A program made the translations under genes and the position numbers. The notes below the pieces were generated by a model that was not told where the DNA came from, made no database searches, and worked only from the letters and a program-made list of their open reading frames with translations. Source: Micractinium sp. NFX-FRZ (Eukaryota; Chlorophyta; Trebouxiophyceae; Chlorellales; Chlorellaceae). Taken from it: a DNA stretch of 64,000 nucleotides. The DNA lies in assembly GCA_029339195.1 (NCBI GenBank), contig JAPTJF010000144.1, positions 62,001 through 126,000 of the forward strand. The letters are read 5' to 3'. How positions within the stretch are numbered: position 1 is the stretch's first letter; each line of letters opens with the position of its first letter. Positions 25,155-35,599 of the stretch are shown here, in pieces.

Positions 25155-25442
25155 CCTGCTGCACCTGACAGAAGTCGCTGGGAGCAGCTGTCCAATAGCG
25201 AATGCGGCGGGAGAGCAGGGGTGCAGCAGGAGGGGGACTGGGGTCAGCGGGATGAGTGGCAGAGGAGGGCGCAGTGCGACAACCGTAAAAGGGTTGGCCG
25301 CGGAGTTGAACGGCTGAACCGGCGACGCAGCAGCGCAGCAGGGCAGCAGGGCCCCAGCACCTCAGCATGGCTCGTCCCGCAAAGCGTTGGGGGCTGATCA
25401 AGCACCGGTACAGCAGGGATGAGCGCTCCAGGCGCCGGCACG
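25155..25442. promoter_or_regulatory. Divergent promoter region, cytochrome b5 and MED27
   Basis: 288 bases between the two divergent start codons, so leaders and both promoters must share it. No specific element identified. Confidence 0.4.
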
Positions 25443-26708
25443 ATGTCGGTCCCGCCTGCCCAAGACACAGACACCCTCCTGGCGCTGGTGACAGATGCGC
25501 AGGACAAGGTAGATATCGATGCAATGACGCGTCGGGCCGATTGTGCTCCCCTGCTGCTCCTGCCACTGTCGCCTGCCGCCTAGGCACGTCCCACCGCCAT
25601 GCTCCTCTCACAGTGGACAACACAAGGGTATTTGACTGGCTTGCTGTGTGGTCCTGGTATGCAGCTCTCCCAACTGGAGCACACAGCCAAGGGGCTTATA
25701 GACGAGCTGGCTGCATCAGGGCCGCAGGCCACACCCCGCCTGCGTGAGCTGCTGGCCACGGGGGACCGCCTGGTGGCAGCGGTGCAGGCGGCGGGAGCGG
25801 AGATGGCGCCGCGCCTGCCGGCGGGCGCAGCGCTGCCGGCAGCACCCAATCGTACAACAGTCGGTACGTGGCAAGGGTTGTTATGATGCTTCGTTCCAAC
25901 CTGCGGCATAGCGTCAGGCCCATGTCTGTGCCACCCCCCCTTGGTTGGCCACCACAGAAGCAAGGCAGCAAAACTCCTCACTCGTGCTGCCCTGGCTGCT
26001 GCAGAGGCCGTGTGGGATCACGAGCTGGCGCCGCAGCAGGAGCAGGCGGTGACGCCCACCCCTGTCATCCAGCCAGCCACCTCGCTTCAAGAGCTGGCTG
26101 CCAGCCTGCAGGCCCTGCCCGGCTGCCGCCTGCAGCTGCTGCGTGGCCGCACGCTTGCCCGTCAGCCCGGGGAGGCCACGGCGGTGCTGCTGCGCTGCGG
26201 GCGGGCGCTTGCCGCGGTGGTGCACCTGCAGCAGCCAGGGGGCCTCCTCCCCCTCCGAGTGGGCATCCTGTCTGCGGCGGAGGCAGACGCGGCACTGGCT
26301 GCTGGCAGCGGCGACGCCAGCAGCAGCAGCAGCAGCGGCGTCGGCGGCGGCGGCGCCAGCGCCAGTTTGTGGTCGCTGTCGCAGCACGCCGTGTTCCAGC
26401 AGCTGTCGGCTCAGGCTGGCAGAGCCCTGGAGCACTGTTTGCGGCAGCAGCAGCAGCAAGGGCAGCAGGGCGGGGCGGGGGCCAGTGCGCTGGAGCTGCT
26501 GCTCCTGTGGCTTGCCTGCTGTGGTGACATGTTCAGCCCACGCAGCGGCAGCAGCGGCGGGCTGCTGCTGGCCGATGCAGCGGCGGCGGGCGGCGGGCAG
26601 GTGCTGACGCTGTGCCGTCCCTGGCAGCGCAGCTGGGAGCAGCTGTGGGAGGCAGTGCTGAACCCGCACCTGCGGACAGCGGAGCCTGCTGCTGAGGCAG
26701 TGCTATAG
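25443..26708 (+). CDS. MED27: Mediator subunit 27-like protein
   Basis: Mediator links transcription factors to RNA polymerase II; MED27 is a tail-module subunit. Exons 25443-25508, 25665-25867 and 25958-26708 close to 339 residues. The N-terminus (TLLALVTDAQDKLSQLEHT) is helical; the second half follows the MED27 pattern, with LWSLSQHAVFQQLSAQAGRALEH aligning to the family's LWSxSxxxVFQ block and then ELLLLWLACCGDMFS aligning to the WLxSYxxLF block. The family normally has C-x2-C just after this; here the place reads SPRSGSSGG, so those zinc-type cysteines are gone. Low-complexity Ser/Gly and Gln runs interrupt the domain. Donor 2 is TAC|gtggca, chosen because it keeps the frame. Assignment is by motif only. 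Confidence 0.65.
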
Positions 26709-26760
26709 GGCAGCCTGCCACCTGTGCCCAGTGACTGCACCCAGGCAGGCCCCGGCACAC

Positions 26761-26765
26761 TGTAA
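26761..26765 (+). terminator. Candidate TGTAA poly(A) signal, MED27
   Basis: TGTAA 53 bases after the stop codon, in the short gap before the convergent gene. Confidence 0.5.
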
Positions 26766-26891
26766 CATGCGTGATTGAGCAGAACGTGACACAGGGATTG
26801 TGTGGCGAAATAGCAGCAGAGGAATGGAGACACAGAGGCGGGGACGAAGGACATGGGACAGCACAGGATGTGGCAGAGCGGCGCTGTGCTC

Positions 26892-27288
26892 TCAGCTGCC
26901 CTTGCCCTCCCCGCTGCCACCCTCCCCGCCCTCGCCTGCCGCGCCTGCCGCCGCCTGCTGCTCCGCCAGCATCCCCGCCAGCTGCTCTGGAGACAGCTCC
27001 CCTGCCTGCACCTTGGCCGCTGTGGCTGCGTCCACTTGGAGCTCCCTCACATGCCCCGTCTGTTCGTCAAGCATCACCACCGCCCACTCGGTTTCACTGA
27101 CTTGCAGCAGCATCATCTTCTGTTTCTGGGAAGCCTGCAGAACAGCAGGGCAAGAAGGAGGGTGAGTGGGCAGGGGTGCAGGTTGGCACTATCACGCGAG
27201 GATGGCAGTCGGTGGAGGCCCCCGGGGCAGGGCAGGGCAGGACAAGAGTAGGGCTCACCGCTGATGGCTGCTGGTCCCCTTCTGACAT
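26892..27288 (-). CDS. Small protein of unknown function (90 aa)
   Basis: Two exons (27259-27288 and 26892-27134), phase 0, give MSEGDQQPSA joined to ASQKQKMMLLQVSETEWAVVML and an acidic helical middle, then a Gly/Glu-rich tail ending GEGKGS. I recognise no family. The sequence LLQVSETEWAVVMLDEQTGH looks like a small beta-rich core. Lies convergent to MED27 with 183 bases between stops. The codon pattern and clean splice sites support it, but there is no independent evidence. Confidence 0.55.
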
Positions 27289-28089
27289 TGCGTATGGTGA
27301 CAGTGAAGGTGGATGATAACAAGGGCTTCTGCAGTGCAGCGAGATGTGAAGGCATACCGGTGGGTGAGCAACATGGAAGCGGGACACGGGCCCCCGTGGG
27401 GAGGGGGCGGCAGCAGCGGCGGTGGCGGCACCAGTCGGCAGTACCCTACACGCAGGACCCTACACGCAGGCTTGGCACGTCTGCTGCTTCGAGATCGCAA
27501 GCTCTCAGGAGGGCAACCGAAGCAGGCCATGAAGTGAACTGGGGCGCGCGCACCTCGCAAGAGAAACGCTCTGCTCTTGCACTTTTGAGCTAGCGGGCGA
27601 CACGCACAGACAGCCAGAACTCGCGGCACGGACTGTGTTCAACCCACATGCCTTTGGGTTGCTGTTGGGATGCTGAGGCAGGCGGGGCGGCGCTGGCGGC
27701 AGGCAACGCTGATCTGGCACAGGGCTGCCGCACCTCCTTGCTGTGCCCCACTGTTGTTAAACGCTAGATTTACAGGGAGAAACAGGTCGCTACAATACAG
27801 AGCCGCAGAGCAGATGAAATGAAGAACACTAGGCAGAACGCTGGTCAGATCGCTAATCAGGAATCAAAACTGGGGTGGTGGCCAAAACTTGGGAGGGTGG
27901 GGCATGTGGAGGCAGGCCAGAGGACGGCGCCACCCAACAAAACTGATTAAAGGCTGTAACATCAGAGGCAGAAGATTTGGGTGTGGGGTTTGCTGTCTCA
28001 GTCAGCACCAGTCGTGAGCAGACATGGGGCTAGAGCGGCATGCAAGCACATGGGCACCAGGTGAAGCCCAGGCGGCAGGCGCTGCCATG
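27289..28089. other. Intergenic, less GC-rich stretch
   Basis: No exon recognised. The part from about 27750 to 27980 is richer in A and T than its surroundings and should be the 3' UTR of the minus-strand gene to the right; TTACA (TGTAA on the minus strand) is at 27770-27774, about 320 bases beyond that gene's stop. Confidence 0.4.
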
Positions 28090-29030
28090 TCACTGGCTGG
28101 GGCGCGGCGCCTGCTGCTGCTGCTGCTGCTGGATCTTGGTGGGCGAGGGGCGGAACCAGAGGCCGTGGGAGCTGGCCTGCAATAAAGTGATGATGATGTG
28201 GGCTAATGAGGCTAGTTAGTTGCAGCTGTGGGCTCGCCGCTACCCACCTGGCACTGGCATGCGGCGCCCATGACAAGACAGGTGGGGCAGGCGGGGAGGC
28301 AGGCAGGTGGAGCAGTGCGGGGGCGGGCGGGGGCGCAAACGGCGGCTACTTGCCTGCCCGGTGCGCCACACCTCGCCCACGCGAGGGGAGTGCTGCAGGC
28401 AAGCACGGCAGGGGATTGGGCCAGGTCAGCACAGGCAGAGCGGGCACAAATGCATGCCAGCGGGCATGCATCACAGCCGCCGGGTCCTTAATCTGGCCTT
28501 CGCCTAGTCTAAAATTTAGCACAACAGCTTTACACTGCAAGGCACGTAACTGCATGCCGTCAGGCCTGCCCATGCCAGGGGCAAGCGCTTCTCACCGGGC
28601 TGCAGGGCGAGCTGGGGCCGTACTCGTAACGGGACAGGCTGTTTCGCTGCAGGCCGTCGCCAGCCGGCGTGGACAGGGAGCCTGCAAGGGAGCAGGGGCG
28701 TGCAAGTAGCGCCAGCGTTTGAGCAGGCAAGGAGCGGGAGAGCGGGAAGGGAACTGGGAGAAGCATGCAGAGGAAGGAGGAGCGAGGGGGGATCGAGGGT
28801 GGGGCGCACGCGCGTAGGAGCAGTATTCAAAAGTCAAATCTCAGATCGTCAACATATTCATTGCAAGGTGGGGTGGTGAAACGTCCACCCGGGAGCGGCG
28901 TCCGCGGCCCGCCGCGCCCGGCAGGAGCCTCACCAGATTTGGTGGTGTGGATGGAAGAGAAGGCCATGCGCTCAGTCAGGCTATCCACCGCGCCCAGCCG
29001 CTCCACAGTTACGCGCCCAGAGGTAGACAT
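28090..29030 (-). CDS. Small Ser-rich protein of unknown function (89 aa)
   Basis: Three exons (28934-29030, 28596-28681, 28090-28176) close in phase. It reads MSTSGRVTVERLGAVDSL, then SLSTPAGDGLQRNSLSRYEYG, and ends in GLWFRPSPTKIQ, a run of seven Gln encoded by a CAG-type repeat, and APRPSQ. No family, signal peptide or membrane segment is seen. It is Ser/Pro/Arg-rich, probably unstructured. Intron 2 is 419 bases. The model rests on splice-site quality and phase closure alone. Confidence 0.45.
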
Positions 29031-29968
29031 GGTGAGCCTGCGGCGCAGAGGGACAAGGCGGGGTGCACACGTGTTGGCGGGAAGCGCGGCATCTGGCCGA
29101 CAGAGGGTGGAGGTTGTCGCTCCTAGATGGGCAAGGGAAGGGGACCAAGCCTAGGCACCGCCCGCATTGTTCTGAGGGTGCTGCTCCTAGCTCTGCGGCC
29201 CGGGCGGCGGCGCGATCGGGCGGCATTTGCAACTCTCGGCGGCAAGCTCGCTCACGTTTCGGAAGGACCTCGGGAGCGCTACAGGGGCAAGGAGCGGGGT
29301 ATGGGGTGGGCTGGCGTGGCCAGAAGGACGGGAGAAGGCCCGTGGGGGGGCCGCGCCTTATCAGCGGCGCTGACTGGACGCTTACTGGACGCGTCCCCAT
29401 CAGACAAACCTTAGCAGGACTTGTTGCTACCCTGGTGAGCTCCAGGTGGTAGGCCAGCACAGACTTTCGCTTTGGATCGTTCAATCTTGGTCTGACACAA
29501 CGTGCAGGCTGCCTGTGTCACGGGAGTGTGCGTGTGCCGCCCGATGGCCCCACTCGCTGGTCAGCCGGTCCAGCCCACAAGTCTCACAAAGCTAGTGGCC
29601 TGGCGCACGGTATCATGACGGTTTCATAATGATCCAGCAGCAAGAAGATTAAATGCACCAGTACTGTTGCATGGAGGGATGGTGCGCATCTCCACTGCCA
29701 CACTGCTGCATGCCACTGGGGACCAGTGGCTGCCGCCTCCTCCGTGCGGCCCGCTGCAAGTACGGCCTGACAAGCATTCTGCACACGCCACTAGTTTCTT
29801 TGTTGACGTTTCCGGTTCATTTTTCAAGCGTCACATGTTAATCTGTGGGTCCTTCGATGAACACAGTCCGTATGCTTGTGAATACACAAGGTCTGACCTT
29901 GACTGAACACACCGGCATGTGGGCGCACGCTTTGCCCGAGCGGCCATGTGCCCCCGCCGCCCCCTGCC
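29031..29968. other. Gap before the receptor array
   Basis: No exon recognised. It should include the promoter of the small minus-strand gene on its left. Confidence 0.4.
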
Positions 29969-30169
29969 GCTGCGGGTACTGGATTTCTCCCGCACCATTT
30001 CAACGCTCCTTGCAGCTTTGTCTGTTCAATTGAGCTGTTAGGCCCGATCCGCCCTGCACAGCGGGCCAAAGGCTGGCCAAAAGGGAAGCGCTCTTGTGCT
30101 GGGGACCTCTCCGTCCCGTCCCGCAGCCCTCTTGATCAGTGCCGTTTTACCACGCTTAGCAACGGCGCC
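29969..30169 (+). promoter_or_regulatory. Promoter/leader block of gene A, duplicated at gene B
   Basis: The 200 bases before the gene A ATG share long stretches with 35400-35599, ahead of gene B: tactggatttctcccgca, ttcaacgctc, caattgagctgt, aggcccgatccg and ctctccgtccc-like runs in the same order. Being kept in both copies, these are the best candidates for promoter elements of the array. No transcription start is known. Confidence 0.6.
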
Positions 30170-32363
30170 ATGGGAGTTGGTGCTCCGCTGGTGCTCGTGC
30201 GAGCAGCAATATTCGCGGCTTTATTGGGCTGTGCCCTGGCCCAACCTGCGCAGCTGGTGCTCAAACTGTGCGTTGAAGGGCTGCACAGCCGCCAGACGGT
30301 GCCTGAGCTTTGGGGGCCCGCCATGGTTGCTCACCGTTGCCGCCGCTGCTGCTGCCGGTGGAAGCGTTGATCTCGCGCCCCCGTCTGCCCGCCCCGCCTG
30401 CAGTGGCTGGGCACCCGGCTTCTGCTTTGAGGACAACCAGGCACGTACAGGGGAGTTCTGCGGCGGCACCAACCCTTTGTAAGTGCCCCGCTTGCAGCCC
30501 TGGCTGCCTGCACTCGCGCCCCAACCATGCCGCCCGCACCGGCGTGCCACATGTGGACCACTGCAGGCTGTGTGCTCCGCCTGCCGTGCCACCTGATCCC
30601 GCATCTGCCCCTCACACATGATCCTGTCACCTGCTGTCCTGGGCCTGCCTTGCCACCTGAATCGACATTGTTGGGATGAATCTCGGGCAGCATGAGCCTG
30701 AGCAGCGGCCCCTTGCCAGTCCAGGGGTCTGTGTCGCACTTTGTCTGCGGAAATCAGACTGTAAACCCCCAAAAGCAAGCAAGCTGAGGCCCCCATGTGG
30801 TGAGGCCCCCCTTGCAGCAACGCCTTCCGCCTCAACCGTCTATACGCAATCAATGCGGAGGGCACGCGCCTGGGAGGCCTCTGCACCGGTGCCGCCTGGG
30901 ACCCGGCACTGGTGCCTCAGGATCTGCTGCCTGAGCTAGGCTGCGTGTGGAACTCGTATGCTGGTGAGCTTGAGTGAGGGGCGGCAGGGGGCAGCTATGT
31001 AGGAGAACGGGTGCTGCGTGTGGAACAGGTACGCAGGTAGCTACCTATAGGGGGCAGGAGGCCGGCGGGGTGTTCGGCTGGTGGGGCAGCGTGGGCGAAG
31101 GGCTGGTGCCTGCGCCCCACAGGCGCTGCCCCATCAACATTTGCATTTGGAGCCTAACAACCACTGTGCCGTTGCAGCCATTTGCATAACTGGCGAGGGG
31201 GGCGTGTGGAAGTTGAATACCCGGGTCAAGTGGGAGGGTGCCCTGGGAAAACAGTCCGCCTCTGCTGAAGCATGCCTTCTTGCCGCCCGCCGCCCCCCGG
31301 CTGCTGCAGAGCCCAACAACAACGGGGTGCTGTGGGAGTCGCTGTGGACGGAGGCCAAGGAGAGCGGCGCGTGCACGGGGCTCACCCAGGTGATGCCGCT
31401 GCCTCAGGCTGGCTGGCTGGCTGCAGGAGGGGGCGGAATCAGGATTGCCAAGGCAGCCCCGGCAGGGTGTGGCATCGAGGCCCAATCACTGAGCCTTTTG
31501 CTGCACGGCCCGCTCCTGTGCAGGATGCGTGGATGCGTGCCGCAGTACAGCTGCGGGACACGTACAACGTGGATGTGAGTGGGGGGCCGCCTGCCCACTT
31601 GCTTGCCCGCCTGCCTGCCTCCCTCCCGGCCCTGCCTGCCTCCCGGGAGGCCCACTTGCCGGCCCACTTGCCGGCCCACTTGCCTGTCCATCTGCCTTCC
31701 TCCCTGCTTGCCCGTCAGAGCTGAGCTTCAACCTGAGCCCGCTGAGTGTGTTGTGCACTAATGACTGTCTTGCCCTGCCCGCTCCACCCATGCTGGTGCA
31801 GAGGATTTTGCAAGAGGCAGGCCTCTCCCTGAGCACAGTGTCCACCTCACGCCTGACGGCGCTGCTGACTGAGAAGCTGGGCCGGCTGCCACGCGTGCAG
31901 TGCAACATGGAGTGAGGCCGGGGCTGGGGCTGCGTTGCCCCCTCTGCTCTGTGCATGCCGCTCATTCTGCTCTGGTGGCGCAGCTCGTTCTGCTGCGTTG
32001 GCGCCGCCCTCGGGCTGTGCCCTGCGTGCTTTGCCAGCCCATCTGCGCCATTGCACATGGCGTCGCACCGGCCCCCAGTCGCTCCACCTGCAATAACAAG
32101 CCATAACAAGACAAGGGAGACGTGACGTACGCATGCATCTCAAGATATGTAGAGCATGAATGCCCACCGCACCGCACTGCACCGCACCGCATCCCTTCCA
32201 ACCTGCGCAGGCTAACCCCTCCGCAGCTGACCTCCATCTCCCTCTGCTTCACCACGACTGCCCCCTTCTTGCTTCAAGATTGCCCCCAGAGCGGGGCCTC
32301 GTGCACAGGTGCCCAGCGCGCCCGCAAGATGCCTGCCCGCCTGCCAGCCTGCCTGCCTGCCCG

Positions 32364-32395
<32 letters not shown>

Positions 32396-32438
32396 GCTGA
32401 ATGCCTGCCAGCCAGCCAGCCAGCCAGCCTGCCTGCCT

Positions 32439-32491
<53 letters not shown>

Positions 32492-34344
32492 CCGGGCCTC
32501 ATGCCAGTGCCTTCATGGTGCGAGCGTGCACTGTTGAGAGCTCTGCTAGTGTGCCTGCACCTGTCAGCGCTATTGAGACCTCTGCTAGCGTGCCTGGCAC
32601 CACTCTGCGCTGAATCTCGCGGCCGCCTCTTGTCCATTCCAAGTGCAGCGCAAGTCACGCAGCCGCAGGGATCGCCGGTAAGAGGCACCAGCCTGGGCTG
32701 GCACACAGTGCCTCTGCCCTTAAGGTTACGAGCCCACACCCGGGCAGTGCACAGATCAGCTTGAAGCTCACGCCGAGGCAGTGCACGGGTTATGGCACTC
32801 CGTCGTCTGATTGCTGCGATTGAGCTGTGCTCGTCTGCAGGTCTCCAGGCAGTGTGCTCGGTACTACCCGTACGCGGCAACTGCCGCGCCCAGGCAAGCT
32901 GGCACGAAGGAGGGCTAGTGCAGGCGTGTGGGCGGGCAGCGAGCCATCTTGGGGCAGGCTGGCTTTCTGGGCTGGTCCTGTCACTTGATGCTCTCCGCTC
33001 TTGCTTGCCTAACGGCTGTCGCACGCCGCTCCTCACCGCACCCCGTGCAGTACGGCTCTGCCAACTGCCCCCAGCCTGCCTACTGCCCCGAGCCTGCCTC
33101 CTTCGCAGCAGAGTCCCTCTGGAAGGTAAGAGCTTGGCGTGCAGGTGTTGATTAACGTAGCGTGCAAGCATCGGCTGGCCAAATGCGCCCCGGTGTGCAC
33201 CCCTGCCCTGGCTGCATCGCCCCTTTTCCTAGTGTTTGTGTTTCACTGCCGACGCAAAGCTCTATACCCACGGCAGCTCCCCACTGCTGCTTCCATGCAC
33301 CCCCATGGTGGGCCGGAGTGCCTCCCCACTGCCCACTCCGATCGCCCCTGCCCTGCAGGCAAGCGAACACACAAGTCTCGCTGTCCTTTATGCTAGCCTG
33401 GCCCTTGTGCTGTGCATGCCAGCTGCCACTTGGACCCCCATTGGGCGAGCATGTGTCCTCTTGAATGAACCCAAGCCTTCCCACCTGGCCACCCTGCAGC
33501 GCTTCGACCACATCTAGCGGTGTGCCCATCGGCGCCATCGTGGGCGGCGCCGTGGGGGCGGTGGTGCTGATAGCAGGTAGGGCCACAGCGGAACGAAGCC
33601 GCTGGCGGCGAAAACGGGGGCAGGACAGGATGACAGCGAAAAGCGTTGATTACAAGGCGTGGTTGGCGGCAGCAAAGTGCACCCCCTTCCTCCTTCCTCC
33701 TCCTCCAGCAATTGCACACGCGGCAGATGCGCCTTGACGCCGCCTGTCTTCCGTACCCGCTGCTGCAGCCGCCCTGGGTCTGTTTGTGTTCCTGAGGAAG
33801 CGGAAGCAGCACCGGATGAACGGCTGGGATGACGGCTTGGATGAACCCAAGGCATGTGCCAGCAGCGGTGGCGACGGTCTGGGCGACAGCGGCATCCCCG
33901 CTGCCTGGGGCACCGAGCCGCCGGCGGGCAAGGCAGCCATGAAGGCACACCTGGCAGAGGCAAGTGGTGGGGGCGGGTGGGGCGGGCTGTGCTGAGCCTG
34001 GATGTCAGCATGGCCATCACCACAAGGCTACCGTAGGGCCCCACGAGTGGCGCTCCCTCACATTTCCAGGCAGGGACGGCCAGTCCATGCTGCCGCACTG
34101 CCCGCCAGGCAGTGCCCCATGCATGCGCCCCATGACTGACAAGCTCAATGCCTGCCCCTCATGTGTGTTTGTCTGTGCGCAGCCGTATGGGCGGGCACAC
34201 GGCAGATGGGCGGGATGGGGTCAGCTCGCCAGTGCTTCTGCCAGCATCTCTGGCCGCTGCTGCCCATGCAGACTGCCCGTGCCACCGCGCCCTCCGAGCG
34301 GAGTGCCTTCCTCTGCCCACTCATGCTTGCAGGTCGATCCTTGA
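30170..34344 (+). CDS. Gene A: kinase-less RNase T2-like membrane protein
   Basis: Exons 30170-30267, 30404-30478, 30818-30963, 31310-31389, 31524-31574, 31802-31911, 32211-32308, 32649-32677, 32841-32893, 33051-33125, 33500-33576 and 33769-33959 close to 361 residues; an end exon 34183-34344 would add a short tail. A signal peptide (MGVGAPLVLVRAAIFAALLG) precedes an RNase T2-fold domain (about 27-228): [58 protein letters not shown] and ISLCFTTTAP. The catalytic His of both T2 motifs are absent. A short Pro/Ser/Thr hinge (PTAPSLPTAPSLP) leads to one membrane helix (GAIVGGAVGAVVLIAG, LGLFVFL), RKRKQ and a cytoplasmic tail. Compared with B and C it lacks the Cys-rich domain and the whole kinase. 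Two GC donors (32894, 33960). Possibly a decoy or co-receptor; that is inference. Confidence 0.7.
32335..32493 (+). repeat. CCTG/TGCC tetranucleotide tract in gene A intron 7
   Basis: Two runs of cctgcctgcc repeats (about 32335-32397 and 32401-32493) split by a short aatgcctgccagccagcc segment. The same intron of gene B holds a shorter tract (37756-37842), so the repeat predates their duplication or arose twice. Confidence 0.85.
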
Positions 34345-34435
34345 ACAGGCCACTGGGACGCTCCACGCCATGCCCGCTGCCAGCAGTGCAGGCAGCGGTG
34401 TATGGGCGGGCGCCCCTGTGCCTGCCAGCGGCTGA
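34333..34435 (+). pseudogene. Relic of the last kinase-gene exon in gene A
   Basis: Matches the final exon of gene B (47407-47494), including the ctgcccatc...gcttgcag acceptor. It would read SILEQATGTLHAMPAASS and end TGA at 34435, against [17 protein letters not shown] in B. In A all kinase exons between the juxtamembrane exon and this one are gone, and direct splicing enters it in another frame, giving VDP-stop. Confidence 0.7.
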
Positions 34436-35399
34436 GCCTGGCTGCATGGTAGGACCCCAACATGGGCCCACAAATCAAGCTCTTGTCCGCTCATGCTGTG
34501 CGGCTGCACCAGTTGGCACTGCAGCAGCTGTGCATTCTCAGCAGTCACCCCACCAAACCCAGGTGTCCTGTTGCACCCAGGCCGTGCCATGCATTGCATC
34601 AGGCCTTTCTCCAACAAGAATCTGGCCGCCGCCGCCAGGCTGAGCATGAGCAATCTGTTGGGAGCATCTGGCCCTCACGCACGTGCCTGCCAGGTCTCAC
34701 GCGCCTGTGGCTTCCTCAAACCCACGCCCTCGGTATGTAACCTTCTTCCTCCTCTTCTTCTTCTTCTCGCCAGCCTGTGGCAGCCCAGCTGTGGCCTGCA
34801 GCCGCCTCCTCGAGGCTTCCCCCCGCCTCTGGACTGCCCAGACCAAAGCTGCTGAGACGAAGCACAATGGCTCCCCGGTATGTTGCGAGCCGCTGGTGCT
34901 CTTTATCATATTTGTGGTTAGGTTGCACTCGAAACCCGATTTTGAAATGACCTCCATTCGAATATTGCCGCGCTGCCAGCCACTTGGCCTGCCACTCGTA
35001 TGTTACTTACCCAGTCGCATGTTAATGGCACCAAATACATGCCTGGCCCAAGTTACCCCTTATTGGCACCAATTACGAATTCTCTGACTGTTTTATTTAA
35101 GCTTGATAAGCACAGTGGCCAGGAGGGGTCAGGAAGTGGAGGGTGAGGGGCGGCACACCTTGGTGGGGCAGCACACCCCGGCTGTGAGGGGCCCTCCCTC
35201 GCAACCACGGCGGTGGGGGATAGGGGCGGGGCCTCATCTGCCAGTTTGTGATGGAACATGTTGGACACGAGCCTAACTATGCAGGAACACGTCTCAAGCG
35301 GAACGAGTCTATCAGTGTGGCATAAATCAAACACACCGTGCATGTGGGGTCACACCCGCTGGGTGGGGTCACACCCGCTGGCCGTGCTGGCCCTGTGCT
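34345..35399. other. Gap between genes A and B
   Basis: The left part continues the similarity to the region after gene B (about 34430-34490 against 47518-47560). TGTAA at 34736-34740 is a candidate poly(A) signal for gene A. The centre, about 34880-35110, is AT-richer. No exon recognised. Confidence 0.45.
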
Positions 35400-35599
35400 G
35401 CTGCGGTACTGGATTTCTCCCGCAACTTTTCAACGCTCATACAGCCTTTGTCTGGCCAATTGAGCTGTCAGGCCCGATCCGCACTTGCACAGCGCGCCAC
35501 AGGGGAAGCAACTTGCGCTGGGGTCTCCGTCCCGCTTCAAGACCTCTTGATCGCTCTATGTCAAATTTTGTGCACGCCAACTAGCAATAGAACGCGGCC
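35400..35599 (+). promoter_or_regulatory. Promoter/leader block of gene B
   Basis: Second copy of the block described before gene A (29969-30169). Order of the shared runs is kept; the last 50 bases before the ATG have diverged. Confidence 0.6.

Noticed and set aside
32642..32677. Acceptor at ccaag giving an Arg/Lys/Ser-rich exon 8 in genes A and B
   Set aside because: The tgcag acceptor five bases later gives QVTQPQG, matching gene C QVTLLQG in the same phase logic.
33051..33125. Alternative reading [21 protein letters not shown] for gene A exon 10
   Set aside because: It looks attractive because of its Cys, but does not join in phase to the exons on either side; the Pro/Ser/Thr frame does, in A and B alike.
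32212..33171. 320-codon minus-strand frame with Gly-Arg-Gln-Ala repeats
   Set aside because: It is the reverse of the CCTG repeat and gene A exons; no splice or start support.
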